Positions 1-5,085 of a stretch of DNA of 12,835 bases are shown here, one piece after another. This DNA is from an archaeon. Lineage in GTDB: Archaea > Nanobdellota > Nanobdellia > Pacearchaeales > GW2011-AR1. Below the pieces are notes generated by a model that saw only the letters and a program-made list of their open reading frames with translations, was not told the origin of the DNA and searched no databases. The position numbers and the translations under genes are program-made. Position 1 is the stretch's first letter. Every line of letters starts with the position of its first letter. The stretch lies in NCBI GenBank assembly GCA_030593225.1, contig JAUVHP010000025.1:1-12835 (forward strand). The letters run 5' to 3'.

Positions 1-111
1 TATAAAAAAATTAAATGTAATATTGTAGATCTCCCTAAGATTTCTACAATGGACCAAAAATCTTATGATATTTCAAATGGTTTAATGGAAGTGGAGGGTT
101 GTTTTAAATAA
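1..111 (+). CDS. 3' end of an unidentified ORF upstream of rpl15 (partial)
   Basis: The frame is open from the window edge and ends at TAA 109-111, four bases before the uL15 start. The 36 visible residues end in MEVEGCFK. In archaeal ribosomal operons uL30 or uS5 usually precedes uL15, but I cannot match this tail to either family. An internal ATG at 49 would give a 20-codon micro-ORF instead of a protein C-terminus. Its last codons contain GGAGGG (93-98), the only ribosome-binding-like stretch available for rpl15, 17 nt from that ATG. The stop-to-start geometry is the same as in the short ORF before aglB. Confidence 0.4.
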   Translation, partial: YKKIKCNIVDLPKISTMDQKSYDISNGLMEVEGCFK

Positions 112-115
112 TAAA

Positions 116-628
116 ATGAAAACTCATAAAAGAAAAAAATCGAGTAGAATGCACGGGCATGGAATGGGAACGCATGGGACAGGTGCACGAAAGAGAAAGC
201 GAAAAAGCGGGCATAGAGGTGGAAAAGGAATGAGTGGGAGTGGGAAGAGAGCAGACCAAAAGAAAACTCTTGTTACAAAATTATACGGACACAAATATTT
301 TGGAAAGCAAGGGATTACTAGTCGTGGAACAAAAAGAGATATTCGTCAAAGAATTAATTTGTCTCAGATTGAACTTAATTTAAAAAAATATGGAAAACAA
401 GTTGGAGATAAATGGGAAATTAATTTAGCAAAATATAAAATTCTTGGAACTGGAGAAGTTGCAAATAAATTAATGATTAAATGTTTAGAAGCGTCAAAGT
501 CAGCAATTGAAAAAGTTAAGAAGGCAGGTGGAGAAATAATTGTTAAAGAAATTAAAGAGATTAAAACTCCTTTAGTTGAAAGTCCGCGAACTATTGCTAA
601 GAGAGAAGGTAAAAAGAAAAAGAAATAA
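116..628 (+). CDS. rpl15: 50S ribosomal protein uL15 (archaeal L15)
   Basis: Large-subunit ribosomal protein L15, a late-assembling component of the 50S subunit near the peptidyl-transferase side. The N-terminal 50 residues are the typical basic Gly/His/Arg-rich extension, including HGHGMGTHGTGARKRKRK and then GHRGGKGMSGSGKRADQ. This is followed by the archaeal KYFGKQGI segment around residues 60-68. The C-terminal globular part contains ILGTGEV at about 110-116 and the expected helix rich in A/K/E. At 170 residues it is somewhat longer than the usual archaeal protein of about 145-150, the excess being a lysine-rich tail (KREGKKKKK). The next conserved neighbour is secY, as expected for the archaeal spc operon, but a toxin-antitoxin cassette intervenes. 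The ATG at 116 is the only start that preserves the family N-terminus. Confidence 0.95.
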   Translation: MKTHKRKKSSRMHGHGMGTHGTGARKRKRKSGHRGGKGMSGSGKRADQKKTLVTKLYGHKYFGKQGITSRGTKRDIRQRINLSQIELNLKKYGKQVGDKWEINLAKYKILGTGEVANKLMIKCLEASKSAIEKVKKAGGEIIVKEIKEIKTPLVESPRTIAKREGKKKKK

Positions 629-629
629 T

Positions 630-651
630 ATCAACATCTTTAAAAATATAA
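630..651 (+). repeat. 22-bp direct repeat, copy 1 (with TATA-like box)
   Basis: Perfect match over 22 bases to 1224-1245. The core is CATCTTTAAAAATATAA. The two copies bracket the toxin-antitoxin genes. This copy lies just after the rpl15 stop and contains the TATA-like TTTAAAAATATA of the antitoxin gene. Confidence 0.9.
639..650 (+). promoter_or_regulatory. TATA-like box for the antitoxin gene
   Basis: TTTAAAAATATA is centred about 26 nt upstream of the ATG at 671. This is the distance expected for an archaeal promoter giving a leaderless transcript. There is no Shine-Dalgarno-like stretch before that ATG. Confidence 0.55.
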
Positions 652-670
652 GAGATTATAACGAGTTATA

Positions 671-943
671 ATGAATACAACAATTCAAATAAATAGTGAT
701 GTTAGAAATAAATTAGAAGAATATAAAATTCATCAAAGAGAAAGTTTAAATGAAGTATTAAGTCGTATTCTTTTTGGAAAACAAAATTCTGAAAATAAAG
801 TTGATATAAAAAATTTAATTGCAACAATAGAAGTTTTACAAGACCCTCGGGCAATGAGAGAAATCAAAGAATCTCTTGAAGAAATTAATAAAGGAAATTA
901 TGGTATTTCTCTTGAAAATCTTGAGAAAGAATTGGGCATATAA
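671..943 (+). CDS. RelB-like antitoxin (ribbon-helix-helix type, archaeal DUF7557-like)
   Basis: A 90-residue protein read as the antitoxin of a type II toxin-antitoxin pair. The N-terminus (TIQINSDVRNKLEEYKIHQRESLNEVLSRIL) has the pattern of archaeal ribbon-helix-helix DNA-binding antitoxins: a short beta strand, then two helices with the K/H-x-R-E-S turn. The C-terminal part, from DPRAMREIKESLEEI to the end LEKELGI, resembles the toxin-binding tails of RelB/Phd antitoxins, which often end in a short amphipathic helix. Its stop TAA (941-943) overlaps the toxin ATG (943) in TAATG, so the two are translationally coupled. By family analogy the pair would repress its own promoter, here the TATA box inside the flanking repeat. 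Family assignment is from pattern only. Confidence 0.75.
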   Translation: MNTTIQINSDVRNKLEEYKIHQRESLNEVLSRILFGKQNSENKVDIKNLIATIEVLQDPRAMREIKESLEEINKGNYGISLENLEKELGI

Positions 944-1191
944 TGTTTAAAATAAGTTTTGAACCTCCTGCTGAAAAGTTTCTTAGAAAATTAGATAAAT
1001 ACGAAGCAAAAAAAATTGTTGCAAAGATAAAACAATTAAAAATTAATCCTAAATTAGGAAAGCCACTTATTGGTAATCTATCTGGACTTTGGAGATTAAG
1101 AGTAAATAAATACAGAATAATCTATGAAATAAAAAATAATGAATTAATTGTTTATGTTTTACAGGTTGGATTAAGAAAAAATATTTATTGA
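943..1191 (+). CDS. RelE/ParE-superfamily toxin
   Basis: An 82-residue RelE-fold protein. The family features run in order: an N-terminal strand with a long basic helix (FEPPAEKFLRKLDKYEAKKIVAKI, residues 6-29), LGKPLIGNLSGLWRLRVNKYRIIYEI (about 38-63), and the C-terminal strand VYVLQVGLRKNIY. The core W-R-x-R-x-x-x-Y-R-I-x-Y is well conserved. RelE toxins are ribosome-dependent mRNA endonucleases, while ParE relatives target gyrase. The WRLRVNKYRIIY pattern favours RelE. One oddity is the terminal motif, often VGHRKxIY, which here is VGLRKNIY, so the histidine position is leucine and activity may be altered. It overlaps the antitoxin stop by one base and is expected to be neutralised by it. 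Confidence 0.85.
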   Translation: MFKISFEPPAEKFLRKLDKYEAKKIVAKIKQLKINPKLGKPLIGNLSGLWRLRVNKYRIIYEIKNNELIVYVLQVGLRKNIY

Positions 1192-1224
1192 ATAAAATCT
1201 AAATAACTACTTTATTTAATTCAA
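1188..1224 (+). terminator. Imperfect AT-rich hairpin after the toxin gene
   Basis: TTGAAT-AAA (from 1188) can pair with TTTATTTAATTCAA (1211-1224) with a bulge, giving about nine base pairs that begin inside the toxin stop codon and end at repeat copy 2. This may be a terminator or the edge of the inserted cassette. The stem is weak because it is nearly all A-T. Confidence 0.3.
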
Positions 1225-1245
1225 TCAACATCTTTAAAAATATAA
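1224..1245 (+). repeat. 22-bp direct repeat, copy 2 (secY promoter region)
   Basis: Identical to 630-651. The contained TTTAAAAATATA (1233-1244) is centred about 24 nt before the secY ATG at 1262, so this copy probably is the secY promoter. Presumably it is the original rpl15-secY spacer sequence, duplicated when the toxin-antitoxin genes arrived. Confidence 0.9.
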
Positions 1246-1261
1246 TTTCTAATAGATAAAT

Positions 1262-2650
1262 ATGGATTTGAGAAGTATATTTAATTTTATTCCAGAAGTA
1301 CGAAAACCTGAAGAGAAAAAACTAAGTTTTAAGGTTAAACTTAAATGGACTTTGATTGTTTTGGGTGTGTTTTTTATTCTTGCAAATGTTTCGCTTTTTG
1401 GTTTGTCCTCGAATGCTCTTGAAAGATTTGAATATTTAGCTATTTTAATGGGAACAGATTTTGGAAGTATTATTTCTCTTGGTATTGGTCCAATTGTAAT
1501 GGCTTCTATTATATTGCAGTTATTAACAGGTGCAAAAATTGTTGATATTGATACTTCAACTGTTGAGGGAAAAAAGTTTTTTCAAGGAATGCAGAAAATT
1601 CTTATTTTATTCTTTATTGTATTTGAAGCAATTATTTATGTTATGATGAATGCTTTGCAAGCACTGCCTGGTTTTACATTTTTAGTAATTTTTCAATTAA
1701 TACTTGGTGGACTTGCGATTTTTTATATGGATGAATTGAGTAAAAAATGGGGATTTGGTTCTGGTGTTAGTATGTTTATTGGAGCAGGAGTTAGTTGGAG
1801 AATTATGACTAGTGCTTTTCAATTTGTTAATCAGCAAGGGCAAAATTGTTTATTGGACTTTAAAAATACTCCGTGTTCTGGAAAAGTATTTGTTGTTATT
1901 CAATCTTTAATAAATAAATATCCTATTGAATTTATGTCTGCGTCAGCAGCTATTATTGCGACAATCATTATATTTTTAGTTGTTGTCTGGGTTCAGTCGC
2001 TGAAAGTTGAAATTCCTTTATCTTTTGGAAAAATTAGAGGGTATGGTATTAAATGGCCTTTGTCATTTTTTTATGCGTCGGTAATTCCAGTTATTTTAAC
2101 TGCGGCTTTTATTGCTCAAATACAAATGCTTGGAGGGATTTTGGAAAACTGGTTGGGACATCCAACATTTTTAGGACATTTTATTCAGGGGCAGGCAGTT
2201 TCTGGATTTGCATTTTGGTTGGGCTCAACAAATATTTTAGAATTATTTATTAGGGGAGGATTTATGTGGAGATATTTCTTTCAATCAATTACACATATTT
2301 TATCATTTGCTCTTTTGTCAATGGTGTTTTCAATTGTTTGGGTGAAGACATCTGGTATGGATTCAAAATCACAGGCACAAAAAATTTCATCTTCAGGATT
2401 ACAAGTTGCTGGATTTAGACAGGATAATAGAATTTTAGAAAGTATTTTAGATAGATATATTATGCCTTTAACTGTTATGGGTGGTTTGGCTGTTGGTGTT
2501 TTGGCTTCTATAACTGACTTGTTAGGAGCACTTGTTTCAGGAACTGCTATTCTTTTAGTAATTATGATTATGTATCAGTTTTATCAGCAAATTGCTAAAG
2601 ACCATATGGAAGATATGAATCCGGCCATGAAGAAATTTATGAGTGGGTAA
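1262..2650 (+). CDS. secY: Preprotein translocase subunit SecY (Sec61 alpha)
   Basis: Central channel subunit of the archaeal Sec translocon, embedded in the cell membrane. The 462-residue length fits the family, and about ten hydrophobic spans can be followed. Diagnostic segments are the plug/TM2 region (ISLGIGPIVMASIILQLL, about 71-88), the charged cytosolic loop with GFRQDNR at 384-390 followed by E393 and R399-Y400, and the last TM with SGTAILLVIMIMYQFYQQI ending in a short cytosolic tail (NPAMKKFMSG). It follows rpl15 as in the archaeal spc operon, but has its own TATA-like box and no Shine-Dalgarno-like sequence, suggesting a leaderless mRNA. The adenylate kinase gene that often follows secY in archaea is absent. 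A DUF106/EMC3 insertase follows instead. Confidence 0.96.
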   Translation: MDLRSIFNFIPEVRKPEEKKLSFKVKLKWTLIVLGVFFILANVSLFGLSSNALERFEYLAILMGTDFGSIISLGIGPIVMASIILQLLTGAKIVDIDTSTVEGKKFFQGMQKILILFFIVFEAIIYVMMNALQALPGFTFLVIFQLILGGLAIFYMDELSKKWGFGSGVSMFIGAGVSWRIMTSAFQFVNQQGQNCLLDFKNTPCSGKVFVVIQSLINKYPIEFMSASAAIIATIIIFLVVVWVQSLKVEIPLSFGKIRGYGIKWPLSFFYASVIPVILTAAFIAQIQMLGGILENWLGHPTFLGHFIQGQAVSGFAFWLGSTNILELFIRGGFMWRYFFQSITHILSFALLSMVFSIVWVKTSGMDSKSQAQKISSSGLQVAGFRQDNRILESILDRYIMPLTVMGGLAVGVLASITDLLGALVSGTAILLVIMIMYQFYQQIAKDHMEDMNPAMKKFMSG

Positions 2651-2670
2651 TTTTATATTTTGTTCATTGG

Positions 2671-2700
2671 AAATAATTCAAAATTGGGGGGGGAAAAGAA
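2671..2700 (+). repeat. G-tract motif, copy 1 (secY-DUF106 spacer)
   Basis: AAATAATTCAAAATT followed by eight G (2686-2693) and AAAAGAA. It matches 3450-3480 except for one extra T and a G-to-A change in the G run. Such a G run stands out in this AT-rich sequence. Another G5 follows at 2705-2709. Function unknown. Confidence 0.75.
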
Positions 2701-2726
2701 TAGTGGGGGAAATAAATTATTGAAAA

Positions 2727-2736
2727 CTTTAAAAAC
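2727..2736 (+). promoter_or_regulatory. TATA-like box of the DUF106 leader
   Basis: CTTTAAAAAC is centred 25-26 nt upstream of the ATG at 2757, which opens a 22-codon micro-ORF, not the main DUF106 start at 2818. A weaker alternative (GTATAATTCA, 2783-2792) lies about 30 nt before 2818. Confidence 0.45.
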
Positions 2737-2756
2737 TATTTTTTACTAAAACATTA

Positions 2757-2825
2757 ATGGATAAACTAAAATTAAAAATTTTGTATAATTCATTTTTTCA
2801 TGTAAGGGGTCAAAAAAATGGATAA
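2757..2825 (+). CDS. 22-codon micro-ORF overlapping the DUF106 start
   Basis: Begins MDKLKLKILYN and ends RGQKNG. Its ATG sits at leaderless distance (about 25 nt) from a good TATA-like box. Its 3' end contains the AAGGGG stretch (2804-2809) lying 8 nt before the main ATG at 2818, and its stop TAA (2823-2825) overlaps the first codons of the DUF106 gene by 8 nt. It could be a leader peptide that couples translation to the insertase gene. A chance open frame in AT-rich DNA is also possible. Confidence 0.35.
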   Translation: MDKLKLKILYNSFFHVRGQKNG

Positions 2826-3363
2826 GGAAGGAATGAATAGATTTTTTATGATTATGTTTGGGTTAATGTCAATTTCATTGGTTCTTCTTTTTTTATGGAA
2901 TAGTGTTCCAATTGTGAAAAATTCTGTTGGTGCTGTTTTAAATCCTACTGCAGGTGCTTTGATTAATTGGAATATGACTCTTGGTTCTTTAATTGTGTTT
3001 TTTGTTATTGCATTAATAACTACAATTGTTCAAAAATATGCAACTGACCAAGAAACATTGAGGGAGTTAAGAAAGGAGCAGAAAGAGTTGCAGAAAGATA
3101 TGAACAACTACAAAGATAATCCTAAAAAAATGATGGAGATTCAGAAGAGCATTTGGCCGACGACAATGAAGATTATGCAGGTTAGTATGAAGGGCTCGTT
3201 GTTTACGATTATTCCGTTTTTGCTTTTCTTTAGATGGTTTATGGATTTTTTTGCAGTATTAGGAAATCCAAAGTTTTTTGGATTCTTTAATTGGTTTTGG
3301 TTTTATTTATTGTCTATTTTAGTGTTTAGTAGTATACTTAGAAAAGCTTTGAAGGTTGTTTAA
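2818..3363 (+). CDS. DUF106/EMC3-type membrane protein insertase (YidC/Oxa1 superfamily)
   Basis: A 181-residue membrane protein of the archaeal DUF106 family, which is homologous to EMC3/TMCO1 and belongs to the Oxa1/YidC/Get1 superfamily of membrane-protein insertases. It has TM1 at about 8-28, TM2 at about 50-70, then a highly charged cytosolic coiled coil (RELRKEQKELQKDMNNYKDN, about 83-102) and MKIMQVSMKGSLFTIIPFLLFFRW (about 117-140), the family's characteristic segment. A final hydrophobic hairpin lies at about 152-175. The coiled coil is the ribosome- or substrate-contacting element in relatives. Placement right after secY matches a shared role in membrane-protein biogenesis. The start at 2818 has GGGG 8 nt upstream. 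It can also be reached through the overlapping micro-ORF. Confidence 0.88.
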   Translation: MDKEGMNRFFMIMFGLMSISLVLLFLWNSVPIVKNSVGAVLNPTAGALINWNMTLGSLIVFFVIALITTIVQKYATDQETLRELRKEQKELQKDMNNYKDNPKKMMEIQKSIWPTTMKIMQVSMKGSLFTIIPFLLFFRWFMDFFAVLGNPKFFGFFNWFWFYLLSILVFSSILRKALKVV

Positions 3364-3377
3364 TTTTGTTTCTTTTT
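3364..3377 (+). terminator. T-rich tract after the DUF106 gene
   Basis: TTTTGTTTCTTTTT immediately follows the stop codon. Archaeal RNA polymerase terminates at T-rich stretches on the non-template strand, so this is a likely terminator. Confidence 0.45.
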
Positions 3378-3392
3378 CATAATCTTTGCGTT

Positions 3393-3433
3393 ATTTCCTT
3401 TCTTACATAGTAAACTATGCTACGAAAGAAAAT
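3393..3433 (+). repeat. Long inverted repeat (hairpin)
   Basis: ATTTCCTTTCTTA-CATAGT (3393-3411), loop AA, then ACTATG-C-TACGAAAGAAAAT (3414-3433). The inner six base pairs are perfect. The outer arm pairs at 11 of 13 positions with a single-base bulge. The stem is far longer than needed for an archaeal terminator and looks like a small palindromic element. It lies between the DUF106 T-tract and the second G-tract repeat. Confidence 0.75.
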
Positions 3434-3449
3434 GCCTTAATCTTATAAA

Positions 3450-3480
3450 AAATAATTCAAAATTTGGGGGGAGAAAAGAA
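3450..3480 (+). repeat. G-tract motif, copy 2 (DUF106-prefoldin spacer)
   Basis: AAATAATTCAAAATTT, six G (3466-3471), then AGAAAAGAA. Nearly identical to 2671-2700. In both spacers it lies upstream of the next gene's TATA-like box, by about 27 nt in copy 1 and about 45 nt in copy 2. Confidence 0.75.
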
Positions 3481-3524
3481 GAATGAAAAATGGAAATGGT
3501 AAAATTAAAATGAGGGAGAAGAAA

Positions 3525-3534
3525 GTTTTAAAAG
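3525..3534 (+). promoter_or_regulatory. TATA-like box for prefoldin alpha
   Basis: GTTTTAAAAG is centred 25-26 nt before the ATG at 3555. No Shine-Dalgarno-like sequence lies between them, so a leaderless transcript is likely. Confidence 0.55.
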
Positions 3535-3554
3535 CAGTCTAAAAATATAATTCT

Positions 3555-4034
3555 ATGGAAAATAATCAACAAGAATTAATGTATAAATTGCAAATGTTTG
3601 AACAGCATATGCAACAATTACAGCAACAACTTCAAGCAGTTGAACAAGGAATAATTGATTTGGGCAATTTGAATTTAGGTCTTGATGAATTAGTTGGAAA
3701 GAAAGACAAAGAAGTTATGACTTTGATTGGAAAAGGAATTTTTGCTAAGACAAAGTTGCTTTCTGAAGAGTTAGTTGTTGATGTTGGTGGAAAAAATTTT
3801 GTTACTAAAAGTATTCCTAAAACAAAAGAAATGATTATTGAACAAATTGGAAAGTTAAATGCAGCAAAGGAAGAATTGATTAAAAATATTGAGCAAGTTG
3901 GTGAGGAATTTCAAAAGATGATTATGGAAGCACAGAATCAAGAACAGCATCAGTGTTGTGGGGGGAAAGAAAATAAAGAAGGTGAAGAACATGAATGCTG
4001 TGGGAAAGGGGAATGTGGGAAGAAGGAAGAGTAG
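3555..4034 (+). CDS. pfdA: Prefoldin subunit alpha with Cys/His-rich tail
   Basis: Alpha subunit of the hexameric prefoldin chaperone (two alpha, four beta), which holds unfolded proteins in the cytosol and hands them to the thermosome. It shows the expected architecture: an N-terminal coiled-coil helix rich in Q/L (about 4-34), a central beta-hairpin region (about 53-90, with GIFAKTKLLSEELVVDVGG), and a second coiled-coil helix (about 90-126). The family normally ends there at about 140 residues. This protein continues with a hydrophilic tail (131-159) holding C134, C135, H146, C148, C149 and C154 plus H132, in two CC-G blocks. That is a plausible metal-binding appendage not expected in prefoldin. 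It appears to be monocistronic with its own TATA-like box. Confidence 0.88.
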   Translation: MENNQQELMYKLQMFEQHMQQLQQQLQAVEQGIIDLGNLNLGLDELVGKKDKEVMTLIGKGIFAKTKLLSEELVVDVGGKNFVTKSIPKTKEMIIEQIGKLNAAKEELIKNIEQVGEEFQKMIMEAQNQEQHQCCGGKENKEGEEHECCGKGECGKKEE

Positions 4035-4044
4035 GAATAAAAAC
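4035..4044 (+). promoter_or_regulatory. TATA-like box for the interrupted membrane-protein gene
   Basis: GAATAAAAAC, right after the prefoldin stop, is centred about 25 nt before the ATG at 4065. The leaderless spacing supports 4065 as a real start. Confidence 0.4.
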
Positions 4045-4064
4045 TAATAATTCTTTAAGTTAAT

Positions 4065-4420
4065 ATGAAGAAATTGGAAAAGAATTTTACTTTTATTGGT
4101 GCTGGAATTTTTACAGGAGGTTTTATCAATGTTTTTTCTAAAATTTTCAAAATTCAATATCAGAAATATTTATCTTAATAACACTTCTATTAATAATAGG
4201 TGCAATTTTAATTAAGGAGGATAAATTCAGAAGAACTAATCTCTATTTTTTACTTTCTTCTATAATTATGATAATCGGATTTCTAATAATGTTCAACTTT
4301 GGAGAAGATTTTAAAATTTGGTATGGAATAATTGTGATAAATATTGGAGCATTTATCTTCTCTTATCATTTATTAAAAATGTTATATTTGATAATTGAAG
4401 AATTAAAGAAAAATCATTAA
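4065..4420 (+). pseudogene. Small four-TM membrane protein gene broken by a 1-nt frameshift
   Basis: Frame 1 runs from ATG 4065 (MKKLEKNFTFIGAGIFTGGF...) through a hydrophobic span and stops at 4176-4178. A second frame, opening just after 4141 and ending at TAA 4418-4420, encodes SISEIFILITLLLIIGAIL, then two more hydrophobic spans and a charged end (IIEELKKNH). It has no good start of its own. Adding one T in the TTTT run at 4144-4147 joins them into a continuous 118-residue protein with about four TM segments (about 9-26, 34-51, 60-77, 86-110). Hydrophobicity and topology continue smoothly across the join. Either the gene is decayed, the assembly lost one base, or a -1 frameshift is used. 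I do not recognise the family. Confidence 0.6.
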
Positions 4421-4443
4421 TCTCTTGCTACCAATACTTCTTA

Positions 4444-4800
4444 TTAATTATACATTAACATTTCTTTTCTAGGAACTTTATGTCCTAAGTTAAGAGTTAA
4501 AGGTATTGGAATATTAACTTCTTTACCTTTTTTCTTGAATATCATTAAGAGCAAAACATAAACATGATTTGTTTTATATGTTATAGACATTTTTATATTT
4601 TGTATGTTTTTCAAAACATCTTTATCAATGCCCAAATTTTCACTTGCACTCATTATTTCAATTCCACAAATAAAGTTTTTATGGTTTACATCTAAAACAA
4701 AATCCCCAATATCTAAAGACGCTTTTACTTTTTCGCCATTGGATATAAAGAATATATCATTATCAGAATCATAATCTATTGTTGTAATTTGTTTTGCCAT
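4444..4800 (-). CDS. DUF2283-like protein, probable antitoxin partner
   Basis: A 118-residue protein with the DUF2283 pattern in its first half: YDSDNDIFFISNG, then IGDFVLDVNHKNFICGIEIMSASENLG (about residues 31-57), matching the family's Y-D-x-x-x-D-x-x-Y-I ... D-x-G-x-I-x-G-I-E-I-x-x-A-S signature. The second half (SITYKTNHVYVLLLMIF... and PIPLTLNLGHKVP near the end) resembles the extended archaeal version of the family. Its start lies 25 nt inside the upstream DUF4258-like gene, so the two are co-transcribed and coupled. DUF2283 genes are often found beside DUF4258 genes and are regarded as putative antitoxins. That role here is inference from pairing. Confidence 0.68.
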   Translation of the reverse strand: MAKQITTIDYDSDNDIFFISNGEKVKASLDIGDFVLDVNHKNFICGIEIMSASENLGIDKDVLKNIQNIKMSITYKTNHVYVLLLMIFKKKGKEVNIPIPLTLNLGHKVPRKEMLMYN

Positions 4801-5084
4801 TTCCTGTTACTATTCCAGGCACTTATTATTTTTAAATCTTTTTGGGGATTAACTTCAATTATTATAACCAAGGAATATTTACCACTCATTTTAAACCATA
4901 ATTTAAACCGATTATTTTCTTTTCCGTTCTCAATTTTTTCTAATTTATTAATATTAGATAAAAAACTTCTAACAATGCTTTCATTTATTGGTCTTTCTTT
5001 ACTTCTTTTATAAAAATGATTATCAATGATAATCTCATCTTGATTTAATTTTTCAAGAAATCTCTTAACTTCTTTTAACTCCAT
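4776..5084 (-). CDS. DUF4258-like protein, probable toxin partner
   Basis: A 102-residue basic protein. The segment HFYKRSKERPINESIVRSFL (residues 23-42) fits the H-x-x-x-R-x-x-E-R-x-I motif of DUF4258. The rest alternates strands (FKLWFKMSGKYSLVIIIEV) and ends IISAWNSNRKWQNKLQQ, as in archaeal members. DUF4258 proteins are suspected RelE/BrnT-like RNase toxins. The toxin gene precedes the DUF2283 gene and overlaps it by 25 nt, a toxin-first order as in HigBA. It begins one base after the stop of the eIF2B-like gene, so all three minus-strand genes probably share one transcript. Family call is by motif only. Confidence 0.62.
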   Translation of the reverse strand: MELKEVKRFLEKLNQDEIIIDNHFYKRSKERPINESIVRSFLSNINKLEKIENGKENNRFKLWFKMSGKYSLVIIIEVNPQKDLKIISAWNSNRKWQNKLQQ

Positions 5085-5085
5085 T

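Noticed and set aside
630..1245. Insertion sequence flanked by target-site duplication
   Set aside because: The repeat could be a target-site duplication, but there is no transposase and no convincing terminal inverted repeat. Reported as a repeat-flanked cassette instead.
2053..2253. Open frame inside secY on the same strand
   Set aside because: Out-of-frame shadow of secY with no family features.
2686..2709. G-quadruplex in the secY-DUF106 spacer
   Set aside because: G8 and G5 runs are present, but four separated G runs of at least three are not clearly available. Kept only as a G-tract repeat.
3483..3542. 19-codon micro-ORF (MKNGNGKIKMREKK...) upstream of prefoldin alpha
   Set aside because: The likely prefoldin TATA box (3525-3534) lies inside it and points to a leaderless start at 3555, and no TATA lies 25 nt before 3483. 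It is not comparable with the aglB or DUF106 leaders.
4789..5013. Plus-strand open frame opposite the DUF4258-like gene
   Set aside because: Antisense shadow. The minus-strand reading has recognisable motifs and operon coupling.
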